A stretch of DNA of 64,000 nt from Cladopsammia gracilis. Taxonomy: Eukaryota > Cnidaria > Anthozoa > Scleractinia > Dendrophylliidae. Below the pieces are notes generated by a model. The model was not told the origin of the DNA, made no database searches, and was given only the letters and a program-made list of their open reading frames with translations. The stretch spans positions 528,001 through 592,000 of the forward strand of contig JAJGOT010000477.1 of NCBI GenBank assembly GCA_022457155.1. Direction: 5' to 3'. The position numbers and the translations under genes are program-made. Numbering within the stretch: the first letter of the stretch is position 1; each line of letters begins with the position of its first letter. Shown piece by piece: positions 21,421 through 31,589 of this stretch.

Positions 21421-21960
21421 CATTTTCTGTTTTTAATCCGAGTTATTTGGTCACCAGGCTTTCTTCTTTCTTTCCGTACTTGGCTATTAGCTTTGGCTAA
21501 GTCCGCTTCTGATAAATCAAGTAACGCATTAGGTTCTGGCAAACCGATTGAATTGATGAAGATTAACTCTTCTGATGAAAATATATTGTTCGGACTAACG
21601 GTTAGTAATTTTTCCATCTCTTTACCAGTCGGTATTTCAGCCACAGCATCAGCGAACTCATCTTCTTCACCTCCTCTACCGGGTATTTGAGCCATCTCTT
21701 GGATGCCTTGAACCAAAGCTAGTTGATTTTGCCTCAGTTTCTCAATCACTTTGTTTTGTTTTTAATCTGTCTTCTGTTGCTCAATCAAGGGTTCTCTCAA
21801 AGTTTTAAAACAATCACTCATAACAACATATCTTCCCTGTTTTCGGTCTTTTACTTCATTCTTCACCTATGTGACTGCTTTCGCAATCTGATATCCCTGC
21901 AGTTCACGTTCGGCGTATTTCTTTATTCTTTCAAGATCGATTTTAAGTGTTGAAACAACA
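21420..21960 (-). pseudogene. Unidentified coiled-coil protein at the left of the divergent promoter
   Basis: The open part (21,749-21,420) reads EKLRQNQLALVQGIQEMAQI, an acidic linker, then VSPNNIFSSEELIFINSIGL and a basic end (RKERRKPGDQITRIKNRK). Continuing to 21,960, the frame holds a charged helical region interrupted by stops. It would be the first gene of the leftward operon. A scaffold or regulatory role is possible but not supported by a motif. Confidence 0.4.
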
Positions 21961-22046
21961 TTTTTTTCAAAAGATAAGTGTTGATTTGACAGTTAACTCA
22001 AAAGATAAAAATGATATATCGGTACTTTAAATGAAGATGCAAAATT
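21961..22046. promoter_or_regulatory. Divergent promoter region of the Polinton-like element
   Basis: An 86-bp AT-rich gap separates the leftward virion genes from the rightward ATPase/fibre/polymerase genes, so both promoters must lie here or overlap the genes. TATA-like words (ATGATATATC near 22,010) are present. The assignment rests on gene orientation. Confidence 0.4.
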
Positions 22047-22670
22047 ATGATCAAAATGAATCGAACAGCAAATATAAAATATTCTGATTTTCTGGATGAG
22101 GATTTCGGAATGATTATCGCTGGAGAAAGCGGCTGCGGAAAGACAAACACCCTTATGAATATCTTGAGAAAACCTCTAATTTATTATGATCAAATTTATT
22201 TCTATACTCCAAATCTACATCAAGATAAGATTCAAGACCTCAAAGAGTTGATGAACGGTGTCAGCCAAAAAGTTGGATATCCAGTTTTTGAACTTCTTGG
22301 CCCGGATGAAATTATGAATACAGCCGACTATACAAACAACAATAGAAAAGTAGTCGTTTTTGATGACCTCGTTAACGCTTCAGAAAAGATCCAACGAAAC
22401 ATGGCCAATCACTGGACGGATGGACGGCATCACGGGATCAGCCCCATATATCTTTGCCAGGAATATTATGATGTTCCACAAAAGATTCGTTTGGATTGTT
22501 CCCATATGATTCTGTATCCACCTACAGCAAAAAAGCATGGGACTTTGATCGCGAAAGAGAATTGGTTTGCACCACATCTTTTCGATAGGCTAGGACGTTA
22601 TGAATTCCTTTTTCTTGATAAACCAAAGAAAAGTGTGGTGAAAAACTTTGATGAATCTTTTTTTTTTTAA
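22047..22670 (+). CDS. Genome-packaging ATPase (FtsK-HerA/A32-like)
   Basis: A 207-residue P-loop ATPase. The Walker A motif GESGCGKT is at residues 26-33, followed by NTLMNIL. The Walker B KVVVFDDL is at about 101-108. Downstream GRHHGISPIYLCQEYYDVPQ is the sensor-like segment of this group (arginine and glutamine after a small-residue loop). The length is near the usual 200-250 residues. It would power translocation of viral DNA into the capsid. It is fully open, the only intact large gene of the element. Its TAA overlaps the fibre ATG as TAATG. The poly-Phe C-terminus comes from a T run and may be altered. Confidence 0.88.
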   Translation: MIKMNRTANIKYSDFLDEDFGMIIAGESGCGKTNTLMNILRKPLIYYDQIYFYTPNLHQDKIQDLKELMNGVSQKVGYPVFELLGPDEIMNTADYTNNNRKVVVFDDLVNASEKIQRNMANHWTDGRHHGISPIYLCQEYYDVPQKIRLDCSHMILYPPTAKKHGTLIAKENWFAPHLFDRLGRYEFLFLDKPKKSVVKNFDESFFF

Positions 22671-23785
22671 TGGGAATATTTAACAATCTTGGAAGATTCA
22701 CAGAGGGCCGCCTCTCTAACGTGGACTTGATTGAATACACAAAAAGGATTAGTCAACAAATTGGATTGAAATTAGATTCAGACAACAATTATGATATCCT
22801 TCAAAAACGATTGACCAATGTTGCAGAAGGAGTTGCAAACGATGAAGCCGCAACAAAACAGTAGGTTGATTCAAAGTTAGCATTAGCTGGTGGGAAACTG
22901 ACGGGATATATTAATAGGAATAGAATAGTTAATCTTGGCACACCATTAAGCTCTAGGGATGCTTCAACAATACAATATGTAGATGATAGAAGCATTCTTA
23001 CTGTTGCTGAACAAGCATCATCAGCAATTGCTGATTCATATATAAAAGAGTATGCTGAATGTTTTTATTCCATAAATAAGGATGAAAGAAGTTATGTAAA
23101 ACTTGTGCCTGGTGGACAAACAATAGAAACTCTTCGTGGCCAAACGCTCAGCAATAATGATGCAAAACAATCGCAGCTGATAAAATCTCCGAAACTTTCA
23201 ACAACCAAAAACGGTAGAAGATATTTTATAGATTTCGATGGTACTTCTCAGCATCTTCAAGCTGATGCTAATTTAGCTGGCGCCAATTATGTTAATACCT
23301 TTATTGTTTTTGAATTTAAATCATTTACGGGTCCTAATGCAACTTTTCGTAATGGTTTGTTTGGTAATGATAATGGTGGGTGGGAGAAAATAGCGCTTTT
23401 TTTTAACACCAACGGAAATCTTGTAATTTGTGGGGCAACTATTGGTGGTTTTGTTTTAACTTCTGCAGATCATAAACCCAAAGCAAATCCAAGTGAATTA
23501 AATAAGTTGTGTTGTTTATCAGTACACTGGAATATTCCAGACGGAGCTAATGGATCTTCAGTGTTTGTCAATGGTAAACAATTACAAACGTTTCAAGCTC
23601 AAAAAACAACAGGATATAGCAACATAGGGCTTGGTGATATTCTCCCAAATACCAATGTTCCATTGGATGGATCAATTCAAGCCTTTTTAGGGTATAAACG
23701 TTATTTGCCTGAATATATCATCAGAGCGCATCATAAAATGTTCTGTGAAAGATATTCATTTGATCATGATAGGGTTGTGTTTTAA
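22670..23785 (+). pseudogene. Fibre-like protein 1 with C-terminal LamG/lectin-like domain, one in-frame stop
   Basis: The frame is open except for a single TAG at 22,861-22,863. Residues 1-64 (MGIFNNLGRFT..., then NVAEGVANDEAATKQ) match the N-terminus of the next gene and probably anchor the fibre to the virion. A short helical shaft (GKLTGYINRNRIVNLGTP, YVDDR) follows. The C-terminal ~200 residues are beta-rich, with YFIDFDGTSQHLQAD, FIVFEFKSF and SSVFVNGKQL, resembling a concanavalin/laminin-G fold that would bind host glycans or a receptor. Host-attachment function is inferred. Only one nonsense mutation separates it from an open frame of about 371 codons. Confidence 0.65.
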
Positions 23786-23805
23786 TTTTATTCCACCTTC
23801 ATAAA

Positions 23806-25690
23806 ATGGGAATATTCAACAATGTGGAAAGATTCACTGGTGTTGACTTGAGTGAATACATTAAAAATTTTCAACAGACAAGTTCGACAAGGAGGCGGAC
23901 TGAAATTGGACGCCAACATTAATTATGATATCAACAAAAACGACTGGCCAATGTTGCCGAAGGAGTTGACAATGATGATGCAATCACAAAACACCAGGTT
24001 GACACTCTTGAAACAAATCTCGAAAACAAATTGACGCAATTGAGGGTAGATTCATTGATGGTTGATGGTTCCTCGCACATGACCGGAGATTTAGACCTCA
24101 GGGGAAATAAATTCATTCTTCCTGGAGAAATCAATATGAACAGAAAACTGAACACCAATATGGACACGGATGAGGACAATGATCTTTCAGCTGTGAATAT
24201 GATTACTCTGAAAAGATATCATCCTGATGCTCCTGAACCTACCCATAAAGTCACTAAAGATATTGATTTGAAAGAACTTTTCAATGTTGTCCAATCAAAA
24301 CAACAGACTTATCGTGATTTGGGAGCACATTATAACAATCTTGTTTCTTATAATGATGTTAAAAATATCTTCGTATCCCGCAAAGAAATGTTTCCAATGG
24401 AAATTAGTTTGGATATGAACAATCACACAATCTGCAATGTGAAAGATCCAACAGTTGCCGATCAAGGAGCAAACAAAAAATATGTGGACGACCAAGTTGC
24501 AAAAAAGCTTTCTTTGACAGGTGGAACAATGGCAGGCATTTTAGATATGAATTCACAACAAATCAACAATATTGCAGCGCCAAATCTTGATCATCAACCC
24601 GCACCAAAATCTTATGTTGATAGTGGTGATAGCGAACTTAATCTCAAGATAGGAAATGTGGTAGCCAAGATGATAGAATCAGAAGAGAAGCTCAAAAAAA
24701 TGCGTTGATGACTCGCATATCGCGTCAAACTCCCGCCCGAAAGATGAGTTCCGGTATCTGATGGAAGATGTGAATAAATCCAGCTCTGAGCATGATATTA
24801 CAGTAACTGGAATCAATGATTTTTCAAGTTCGCCGCATCTTTTCAATAAGAAGGCATATGATTTGACAGTATCCAAAGACGACGGTAATTTATACTCTGG
24901 GAGACTAGGATTCAATATGTGTAAATTGCCAGAGGGAGAATACACTATTTGCATTGATTTCTTCCCGGCTGCCATGACAAATGTGAGTGTTAACGTCGTG
25001 AGCACAAGCCTGAATATTAATCAACTAACAACAACGAAGTTGCCGAACCCTATCGTCGGCCCTGGGACCGGTTATTCTAGATCCATCATCCACATGCATA
25101 AATGGCAGATCTCTCCACCTGAGTATATATATATTTACATTTGAAATGGCAAGGAACCGCTGAATCAGCTCCAGAAGGGCCTGCAAAGTTTATCGAATAT
25201 GGTATCAAGGGTTCTCATGACGATGTTCCTACTGATGTTTATGATTGGCCTTTCATTTTTGAAAATCAGAGAATGGTCATGCAATCTAATTTGGATATGA
25301 ATGGCCCAAATTGTATGGAAGCAGAGTCGTTGAAACTGGTGTCTATAGCTATTCAGATGATACCGATTATTTGTTGTTTGTTGGAACCATGGCGAGGTTT
25401 TTTTTTTCTTCCCAATGAAAACAAGATTGATTGAAGCCGGAATCTTCTACTAGGATTTGAGCAGCACACCGAGATTGGATCTTTCTTTGTCAATGACAGT
25501 GAAAGGGCAGAAGCAAGTGACAACTTGGAATGGACAGGCTGGGCAAAGTTTCAAATACGACCTTGGAGATGGAGTTGAAATTCCAAAGATGACTTCTTTC
25601 AATCTTTTTCCTCAAAAGGGGCTGAAAATTGATCCAGACGTAGAGTTTTTCTTTCTCTTGTGTTTGAAACTTTTTGATTTTCCCACATAA
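23806..25690 (+). pseudogene. Fibre-like protein 2, shaft repeats, broken
   Basis: The start ATG at 23,806 gives MGIFNNVERFTG, paralogous to fibre 1. After a frameshift near 23,880 the second piece (24,031-24,708) contains shaft repeats: LDMNNHTICNVKDP with ANKKYVDDQ, then LDMNSQQINNIAAP with APKSYVDSG. This LDM-N-h-I-n-V-x-D-P...KxYVD pattern is the repeat of trimeric tail-fibre shafts. Further pieces (24,761-25,144, 25,141-25,434, 25,457-25,690) continue with a head-like region in shifted frames (WPFIFENQRMVMQSNLDMNG). The whole would exceed 600 residues. At least four breaks disable it. Confidence 0.65.
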
Positions 25691-25715
25691 AAAATGAAAG
25701 AAGACATTCACCTGC

Positions 25716-25764
25716 AACGCCGCCGACCGCTGACCGCTGAGGCGGCGCGTCGGCCAAGCCGGTT
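25716..25764. other. GC-rich hairpin-forming segment after fibre 2
   Basis: In a surrounding of about 35% GC, a block of about 47 bp is almost all G and C (ACGCCGCCGACCGCTGACCG, then TGAGGCGGCGCGTCGGCC) and can fold on itself (GCCGCC with GGCGGC). The unit GACCGCT is repeated. It could be a transcript-end structure, a control site or a small foreign insert. Confidence 0.5.
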
Positions 25765-25894
25765 AATATTTAATTTCAATCACATTGACCCAACACTTAA
25801 GCAAAAAAAATTGATGAGATAAAACAATTTTACAAGTATTAATTACCACAAACGTTTCCGGTGTTATAAGAGAGCATTCAAACACTTCAAGAAA

Positions 25895-26292
25895 ATGAAT
25901 CTTATGTTGACTTTAGGTTCCACGGGTTTTGTTGTTGTTGGGACTATTACAGGAAGAGTAACACTCAATCCAGTTGTTTTGGGAGTTATAAGTGGTGCTG
26001 GGTTGGCTTTGGAAACTTTCCAGGAAGTTAAGAATTATAAAAAAAAATTAAAAAATGTCAATCCGCTTTAACAACATATGAAAAGGTTCTGTGTGATCTG
26101 AAGGCATGTTTGCATTGAGAGGTGCTCGTTTTGACCCGCAGAAATTCATCGATGAAATGAAAATAAGGGATGAGGTGGTTATTGATATGTGCGTTAATAT
26201 TGAAAAATATGAAAAAGAATACAAAAAGAAATTTGGCGAAATTATATAACTCTTCCAGTGGCTCTGCTGCAGAAGGACTCAAAGTTATGTAA
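25895..26292 (+). pseudogene. Small membrane protein with C-terminal helix, frameshifted
   Basis: The open part (25,895-26,071, 58 aa) begins MNLMLTLGSTGFVVVGTITG and is one or two Gly/Val-rich membrane segments followed by a lysine-rich helix (EVKNYKKKLKN). Beyond its TAA, other frames continue with charged helical text (FDPQKFIDEMKIRDEVVID, EKYEKEYKKKFGE) to about 26,292, so the ancestral protein was probably longer. Position after the fibres suggests a virion membrane or accessory protein. The family is not identified. Confidence 0.45.
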
Positions 26293-26339
26293 TTGTTATT
26301 ATGGGAGGCAACATGTAAGATCATCCTCGCCTCGAGGGT

Positions 26340-27029
26340 TTAAGTATTTCTTTCACTTGCTACAATGGAAACCGCCCAGGCGGGTCTGACCAAAACTGCA
26401 TTTCGTTATTGTATTCCTTTTGCCAATCCAAGAACTCATCTTTTCAAAGGGTGACACGATCCGGATTATTTATTTCATATTTTTTCTCCCTTTACCCAGA
26501 ATATATTATCAGGAGCATCACTAAAAGGAATTTCTATGATGGGTATCTGGGAAAAATGACTCAATAGTATTTCGTGAATAAAACCACAAATCCGAGAGTC
26601 CCGCCTTGCGGTCCTCTGTGACATTTCCTCTAACGCAAATCATCACTTTTTTTTTCTGTTTTTCAGTTGGCTTTCTAGTGTTCATAAGATGTTCCAAACC
26701 ATATTCCCTTGTGAGAAATGGCTTATTTTCTCGAAGAGCCTTATAAATTGTTTGCACAGGAACACCAAAAAATTCAGCTGCTTCCTCGTCTGTTGTGAAA
26801 GGTTTTTCATTAAGTATAAATAGTTCTTTACTTAGATATCCTTCTATTAAAATATCTGGTTATCAGAGTGTCTCTTAATTGTTTTCTTTTTCTTTAGGAG
26901 AGCATATCGCAGTGTTTGGCTTCGAATATTCATCGTTTTTGAAGCTTTGGGAATCTTATCGAAAACCCGTGTTTCTTTAAGTTTCCCATTGCTGTCGATT
27001 CGAGTAATTTTAACTAAATCTTTTCTCAT
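26340..27029 (-). pseudogene. Helix-turn-helix (NUMOD1-like) DNA-binding protein, broken
   Basis: This is a minus-strand gene between plus-strand genes. The first frame (27,029-26,847) reads RKDLVKITRIDSNGKLKE, then KIPKASKTMNIRSQTLRYAL, like the small NUMOD1-type helix-turn-helix used beside homing nucleases. A second HTH-like segment follows at about 26,810-26,740 (FTTDEEAAEFFGVPVQTIYKAL), with C-terminal text in 26,757-26,521 (VMICVRGNVTEDRKAGLSDL). A transcriptional regulator or a decayed mobile nuclease are both possible. No nuclease motif was seen. Confidence 0.4.
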
Positions 27030-27107
27030 TTTATTACATATTATTTTTTTATGTTTTTTTTGTCATTTTATGTGTTTCCTTATAAAATGGATTAAGAAAG
27101 CAAACGA

Positions 27108-27545
27108 GTTATAGATTTAAGAAAATTAGCAAGTGAATTAAAGATTAAAGGTCGTTCCAAAGCCAAAACAAAAGCCGAATTAATTGAGCTTTTATCAGTT
27201 CGAAAATACAAGCCGCCGGAGAGAAAAACTCAAACGCTGGCTGAAATGAAAAGTGTGGCTAGACATTATGGGTTGGAAGACTTTGAAAATATCAAGACAA
27301 AACCTGACATGAAAGCCTTTCTTGCGTATCAACTCAGACCCAAAAGACAATGTAAAGATGTGTGGATTCCAACTCCGCCTGAGCCGATTGATTTGAAAAC
27401 AAAGCAAAAGCAAATAAAACGGCTGAAGAAAAAGCTTCAGAAAGTAGACAAAAAGTTGAGAAATAGTAAACGGCAACACAATGACTTGATTTTAAAACAA
27501 AAAGAAATAAAAAAAGCGTGCCGAATTAAGAGGGCGCCCAGTTGA
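27108..27545 (+). CDS. SAP-domain and coiled-coil protein
   Basis: The frame opens with RVIDLRKLASELKIKGRSKA and KTKAELIELL, the two-helix SAP DNA-binding module (about residues 1-35). Then come a linker with HYGLEDFENIKTKPDM and a long charged coiled coil (KQKQIKRLKKKLQKVDKKLR) to a basic end. No clean ATG is in frame before the SAP domain; an ATG-GAT-TAA near 27,086 is out of use. The protein may be the N-terminal region of the polymerase polyprotein or a separate partner, since it ends a few bases before the polymerase frame with a frame change. A role in binding viral DNA ends is inferred. Confidence 0.55.
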   Translation, partial: VIDLRKLASELKIKGRSKAKTKAELIELLSVRKYKPPERKTQTLAEMKSVARHYGLEDFENIKTKPDMKAFLAYQLRPKRQCKDVWIPTPPEPIDLKTKQKQIKRLKKKLQKVDKKLRNSKRQHNDLILKQKEIKKACRIKRAPS

Positions 27546-30500
27546 CGATGAGCCCAGCGAGCCATATGAGATAATTCTAGTTGATGAACGATCAAATCAA
27601 AGTTTTACAAGATATGTGGATACGTTCCGAATCAAAATAAATAGAAAAACAATCGAGCTGAATCCTATGGAAATATTGAGAGAAATATTGAATCGAGTCA
27701 TAGGGAAACGCAGGCTTAAAGATAGAGATAGAATTCGAATCATTGTGGATCACAACAAACTTGATCGCCCCTTGAGTACAAGTTATCTCAGGATTCAAAA
27801 CGGAGCAATATCAATTCTTGAACTTTATGAAAAATTCAGACCTCTTGAATATAAGGAAGTGCCTCTTGATGAAATCAGCATTGAAGTGCAATCCACAAAA
27901 ATTCCTCGCGGTCGTGGGCGAGTGCAAGTCACCAAGAATGAGGTTTCCAGGAAGACGTCAGTGATTTCCATAAAGAATTCCGATTCTATTTGCCTTGCAA
28001 GGGCTATTGTAACAGCAATGGCAAACTTGAATAAACATAAATAGACAACATCACAACTTAAAAATGGTTTCAATAAATCTAGAAAATTGCAAGAAACGGA
28101 AGCTAAAAAGCTGCATGAAGAAGCTGAAGTCCCTGAAAACGATTTTGGATCAACTCTTGAAGATGTGAAAAGATTTGCAAAGCATTTGAAGGTTGAAATA
28201 AATATCGTTGATGCGGACCAGTTTAATGAGTTGTTTTTTTTAAGCTTCGCCGGATTATTGTCATACATGAAAGAAAACATATCGGCATAGAGATAAGCAT
28301 AAATGCGCTGCAAAATGCATAGCCTGTTTCAAGTATTACCCAAACGGGGCTTGTTCTGGAAGGGAAATAATCTGTAATGATTGTAACCGCAGTTTCAAAG
28401 GGCCTGAATGCTTCAGAGAACACAAATGAAACAGAGCAAAGCCGGGTGAAATAGTTGATACAGTTTGTCTAGCCGTTGCGAAGTGTTTGGATTGCCAGCG
28501 AACAATCACAACAGAACTGGAAGAACATATCTGTGAGTATTCGACCTGCTTTAACTGTAGGGAATATTGCGATATGTCGAAGCATAAATGCTATATGAAA
28601 AAGACAAAAGCCAAAGGCGGACGATGCAGATCCGTTCAATGCACTGCAACTTACACCGAGAAATATATGTTTTATGACTTTGAATGTACTCAAGAAACAG
28701 GAAAATATGAAGTGAATCTGGCAATTGTGCAAGATTTTTAAGAAAAGGAATGGATCTTCCGAAACATAGACGAATTTTGTTAGTTTGTTTTTAACGGGAA
28801 ACATGCTAGATGGACATTTATCGCTCATAACGCAAGGGGTTATGACAGCCAGTTTATCCTTGAATGGTGTGTGGAAAACAGTTTGAAGCCTTATTGCATA
28901 TATTCAGGCACCAAAATAATGTCTATGGCGATCACGAAATTCAGAGTAAAATTCATTGATAGCTTGAATTTTGTGCTTGGATCATTAGCAATGTTTCCGA
29001 AGACATTTGGGTTGAAAGAATTAAAGAAAGAATATTTCCCACATTTCTTCAACAAGAAATCAAATCAAAACTATGTGGGACCGATTCCGAATAAGAAATA
29101 TTATGAACCTGATCAAATGAAGAGTTATTGCAGAAAACCATTCTTAGCATGGTATGAAGAAAGAGTTAAAGAAAACTATGTCTTTGACTTTCAGAAAGAG
29201 CTCATTGAATACTGTAGATCAGATGTAGATTTTCTAAGAAGATCTATGATGAAATTCCGCGAAGAATTTATTGAACTCGAAAATATCGATCCCCTGCAAT
29301 ATATCACTATTGCAGCTGTTTGTATGGCAATCTATCGAGGTAATTATTTAAAAGAAGAATCCATAGCGGTTGTGAAAAACAAGATAAAGAAAGAAACCTA
29401 TTCGCAAGCGTCTATTGCCAGGTTAGACTTTTTGGCAGAGAAACATGGCTGTGAGATTCAACATGCTTCAAATGGAGGTGAAAAGAAATTATGGTTAGAA
29501 GATCAATGATTTTCAGTCGATGGTTTTTGCGAAGAAACGGGTGTTTCTTGGTGTTGCGGAAGCCATTTTTGGTTAGCTTTTGTGTTGTGGTGTGGGTATT
29601 GTTCAGTGTCTTTTGAATTTTTTGTTTTACGTCATTTGGTGATCACACCATCCGCAACACCAAGAAACTACCGAGGAAACAAACACCGTATTTGAATATC
29701 AAGGTTGTTTCTGGCATGGTTGCAAAAACTGCTTTGATGGAGCAACAATAAACACAAAGAATCAAATAGATATGGCTACATTGAGGAAAAAGACGCTTGA
29801 AAAATACCAAAATAAAAGCTGCTGGATATAAATTAGTTGAAGGCAACGAATGCCGCCTGAAAAAGAATAATGAATTCAGATTATTCAAGAAAACTTGGAA
29901 ACGAGATTGCGTTGAACCAGTGGATCCTAGAGATGCATTCTTTGGTGGTCGAACAAATATAACAAAGGTGACCTATGATTTCAAAGAAAATTAATCAGGC
30001 GGTTATGTGGATTTTGTGAGTCAATATCCAACGGTTCAATACTTCAAAAAATATCAAAAAGGACATCCAGTGAAAATTATTGTACCAAAAAGATTTAATC
30101 CTTCATGGTTTGGCTTTATCAAATGCAAAGTTTTACCGCCGCGGGGTTTATATCACCCAGTGTTGCCGGAAAAGATAATGTGTGACCAAGCGAAAAAGTT
30201 GTTGTTTCCTCTGTGTCGAACATGTGCCGAAACAAAGCAACAAAAGTGTGAGCTTGGCGATGAAGAAAGAGCATTCGTGGCAACCTGGTGTTTGAACGAA
30301 ATGCAGAAAGCTTTGGAAAAAGGCTATAAGATTAAAAAGATTTATGCGGTGTGGCATTTCCCTAAAACAACGTAAGATCTCTTCAAAGAATATGTCAAAA
30401 AATTCATGAAGATAAAGCTGGAAACATCTGCTTTGACGGTGGGTGAAAACTGTAAATATAAATCACATGAACATTTCAAAAATGTGGTGAAAGAAAGACT

Positions 30501-31254
30501 AGGAATTGAACTAGGTGATATTGAATTTAATGCTGGAAAAAGAACCATTGCAAAAGCATGTCTGAATAGTTTGTGGGGAAAGTTTGGACAACGAAATAAT
30601 ATGAAGCAAAATAAATATGTAACTAATCCAAACGAATTTTATTCTATATTGTTGGACGACAAGATTGATAATCTGCTGATTCATTTCATAAATGAAGATA
30701 TGGTGCAAATGACATATGATTTGAAAGGGCAGTTTATTGAAAATGCAAACTGCACCAATATATTTGTGGCTGCACTTACAACGAGCCATGCCAGAATGAT
30801 GTTATATGATGTGTTAGATACGCTTGGTGAACAAGTTTTGGGATTTGATACAGATAGTGCATGGTATGTGAAAAGGCCAGGAGGAGCCACTGTTGAAACA
30901 GGTGATATGCTTGGAGAATTAACAGATGAGTTAGATGGCGATAAGATTGCGGATTGTTGCGGCTCTGGACCAAAGTCATATAGCTATGTGAATGGAAAAG
31001 GTAAAATAACATGCAAAGTGAAAGGCTTCTCCCTGAACCATGAAAACAGTCAATATTTGAATTTGACTGAAATGAAGAAAATAATTAATAAACAAAAGAA
31101 ACGAATCGCATTGGTTAATGAAAGACATATTGCAAGAAATCCAAAAACAAAAGAAGTGTTCAATGAATACCAGAAGGATTTCAGATTCGTTTATGACAAG
31201 CGATGTTTTAATCCCCTGGAAACTGGGCTAGACACGCTGCCGCATGGATTTTAG
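27543..31254 (+). pseudogene. Protein-primed family B DNA polymerase, interrupted
   Basis: About 1,200 codons in order. The N-terminal domain ends at DSICLARAIVTAM (about 27,990). Cys-rich zinc-type segments follow (28,300-28,620). The 3'-5' exonuclease carries FYDFECTQE (about 28,669), AHNARGYDSQF (about 28,824) and YCRSDVDFL (about 29,210). The FEYQGCFWHGC box (about 29,691) is typical of Polinton polymerases. The polymerase domain carries motif A VDFVSQYP (about 30,007), motif B KACLNSLWGKFG (about 30,550) and motif C FDTDS (about 30,844), with a C-terminus of TLPHGF. In-frame stops fall near 28,042, 28,428, 28,739, 28,780, 29,507, 29,992 and 30,373. Frame changes fall near 28,290 and 29,800, and a MITE is inserted at 29,539. 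All catalytic motifs remain visible, but the gene is dead. Confidence 0.9.
29539..29672. mobile_element. 134-bp MITE inserted in the polymerase gene
   Basis: The ends contain TTTCTTGGTGTTGCGGA and its exact complement (29,543-29,560 / 29,651-29,668). It is flanked by GAAGAAAC (29,531-29,538) and GAGGAAAC (29,673-29,680), an 8-bp duplication with one difference, as expected for hAT-type insertion. Together, insert and duplication add 142 bp, shifting the polymerase frame by one. The frames observed on the two sides agree with this. Confidence 0.8.
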
Positions 31255-31259
31255 GGATA

Positions 31260-31410
31260 ACATATCGCTAGCTGAGAGCGGCAATTGGTTACCGCTAGAT
31301 TGGAGCGGTGGTGATTTTGAATCACTAGATTTGAGCGGTGGTGATTTTGCATCGCTAGATTTGAGCGGTGGGTGATCCAAAGTGACCCAGAGTGTCCCCC
31401 CATAACTACT
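31260..31410. repeat. Right terminal inverted repeat of the Polinton-like element
   Basis: Inverted copy of 17,199-17,349, ending ATAACTACT. Its plus strand also keeps an open frame with the DLSGGDF(E/A)S repeat ending in TGA, out of frame with the polymerase, which stops at 31,254. Confidence 0.9.
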
Positions 31411-31416
31411 TAATTT
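31411..31416 (+). repeat. 6-bp target-site duplication TAATTT (right)
   Basis: Direct copy of 17,193-17,198 immediately outside the right TIR. Confidence 0.85.
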
Positions 31417-31589
31417 TAGCCGACTCGGCCAACGGCCTCGTCGGCTAAGAATAAGGCGATATCACGCGCTCTTTCGCGCTTGAATAACAACATGTTAAAT
31501 ATATTAAAAATCGATAACTATAAAATAGTCTAATTAACAGTAACTTGCGCTCTTAATTCATAAATATTACAATCTAGTATCTAAAAAAT

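Larger units (their letters stand above)
17199..31410. mobile_element. Maverick/Polinton-type (adintovirus-like) endogenous virus, 14.2 kb
   Basis: The element has 151-bp terminal inverted repeats beginning 5'-AG and a 6-bp duplication TAATTT. It encodes a protein-primed family B DNA polymerase with SAP-type partner gene, an FtsK/A32-like packaging ATPase, a double jelly-roll-type major capsid candidate, a penton-like candidate, several minor virion proteins and two fibre-like proteins. Virion genes point left and replication/packaging genes point right, from a short intergenic region near 21,960-22,046. No rve integrase and no adenain-type protease were found, both usual in the group. Most large genes are broken, so this is an old, non-autonomous copy. 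Family names are inferred from motifs and organisation. Confidence 0.88.

Noticed and set aside
17199..31410. Treating the element as an exogenous free virus or a bacterial prophage
   Set aside because: It has a host target duplication, lies in animal repeats, contains a MITE and is heavily mutated. It is an old integrated copy.
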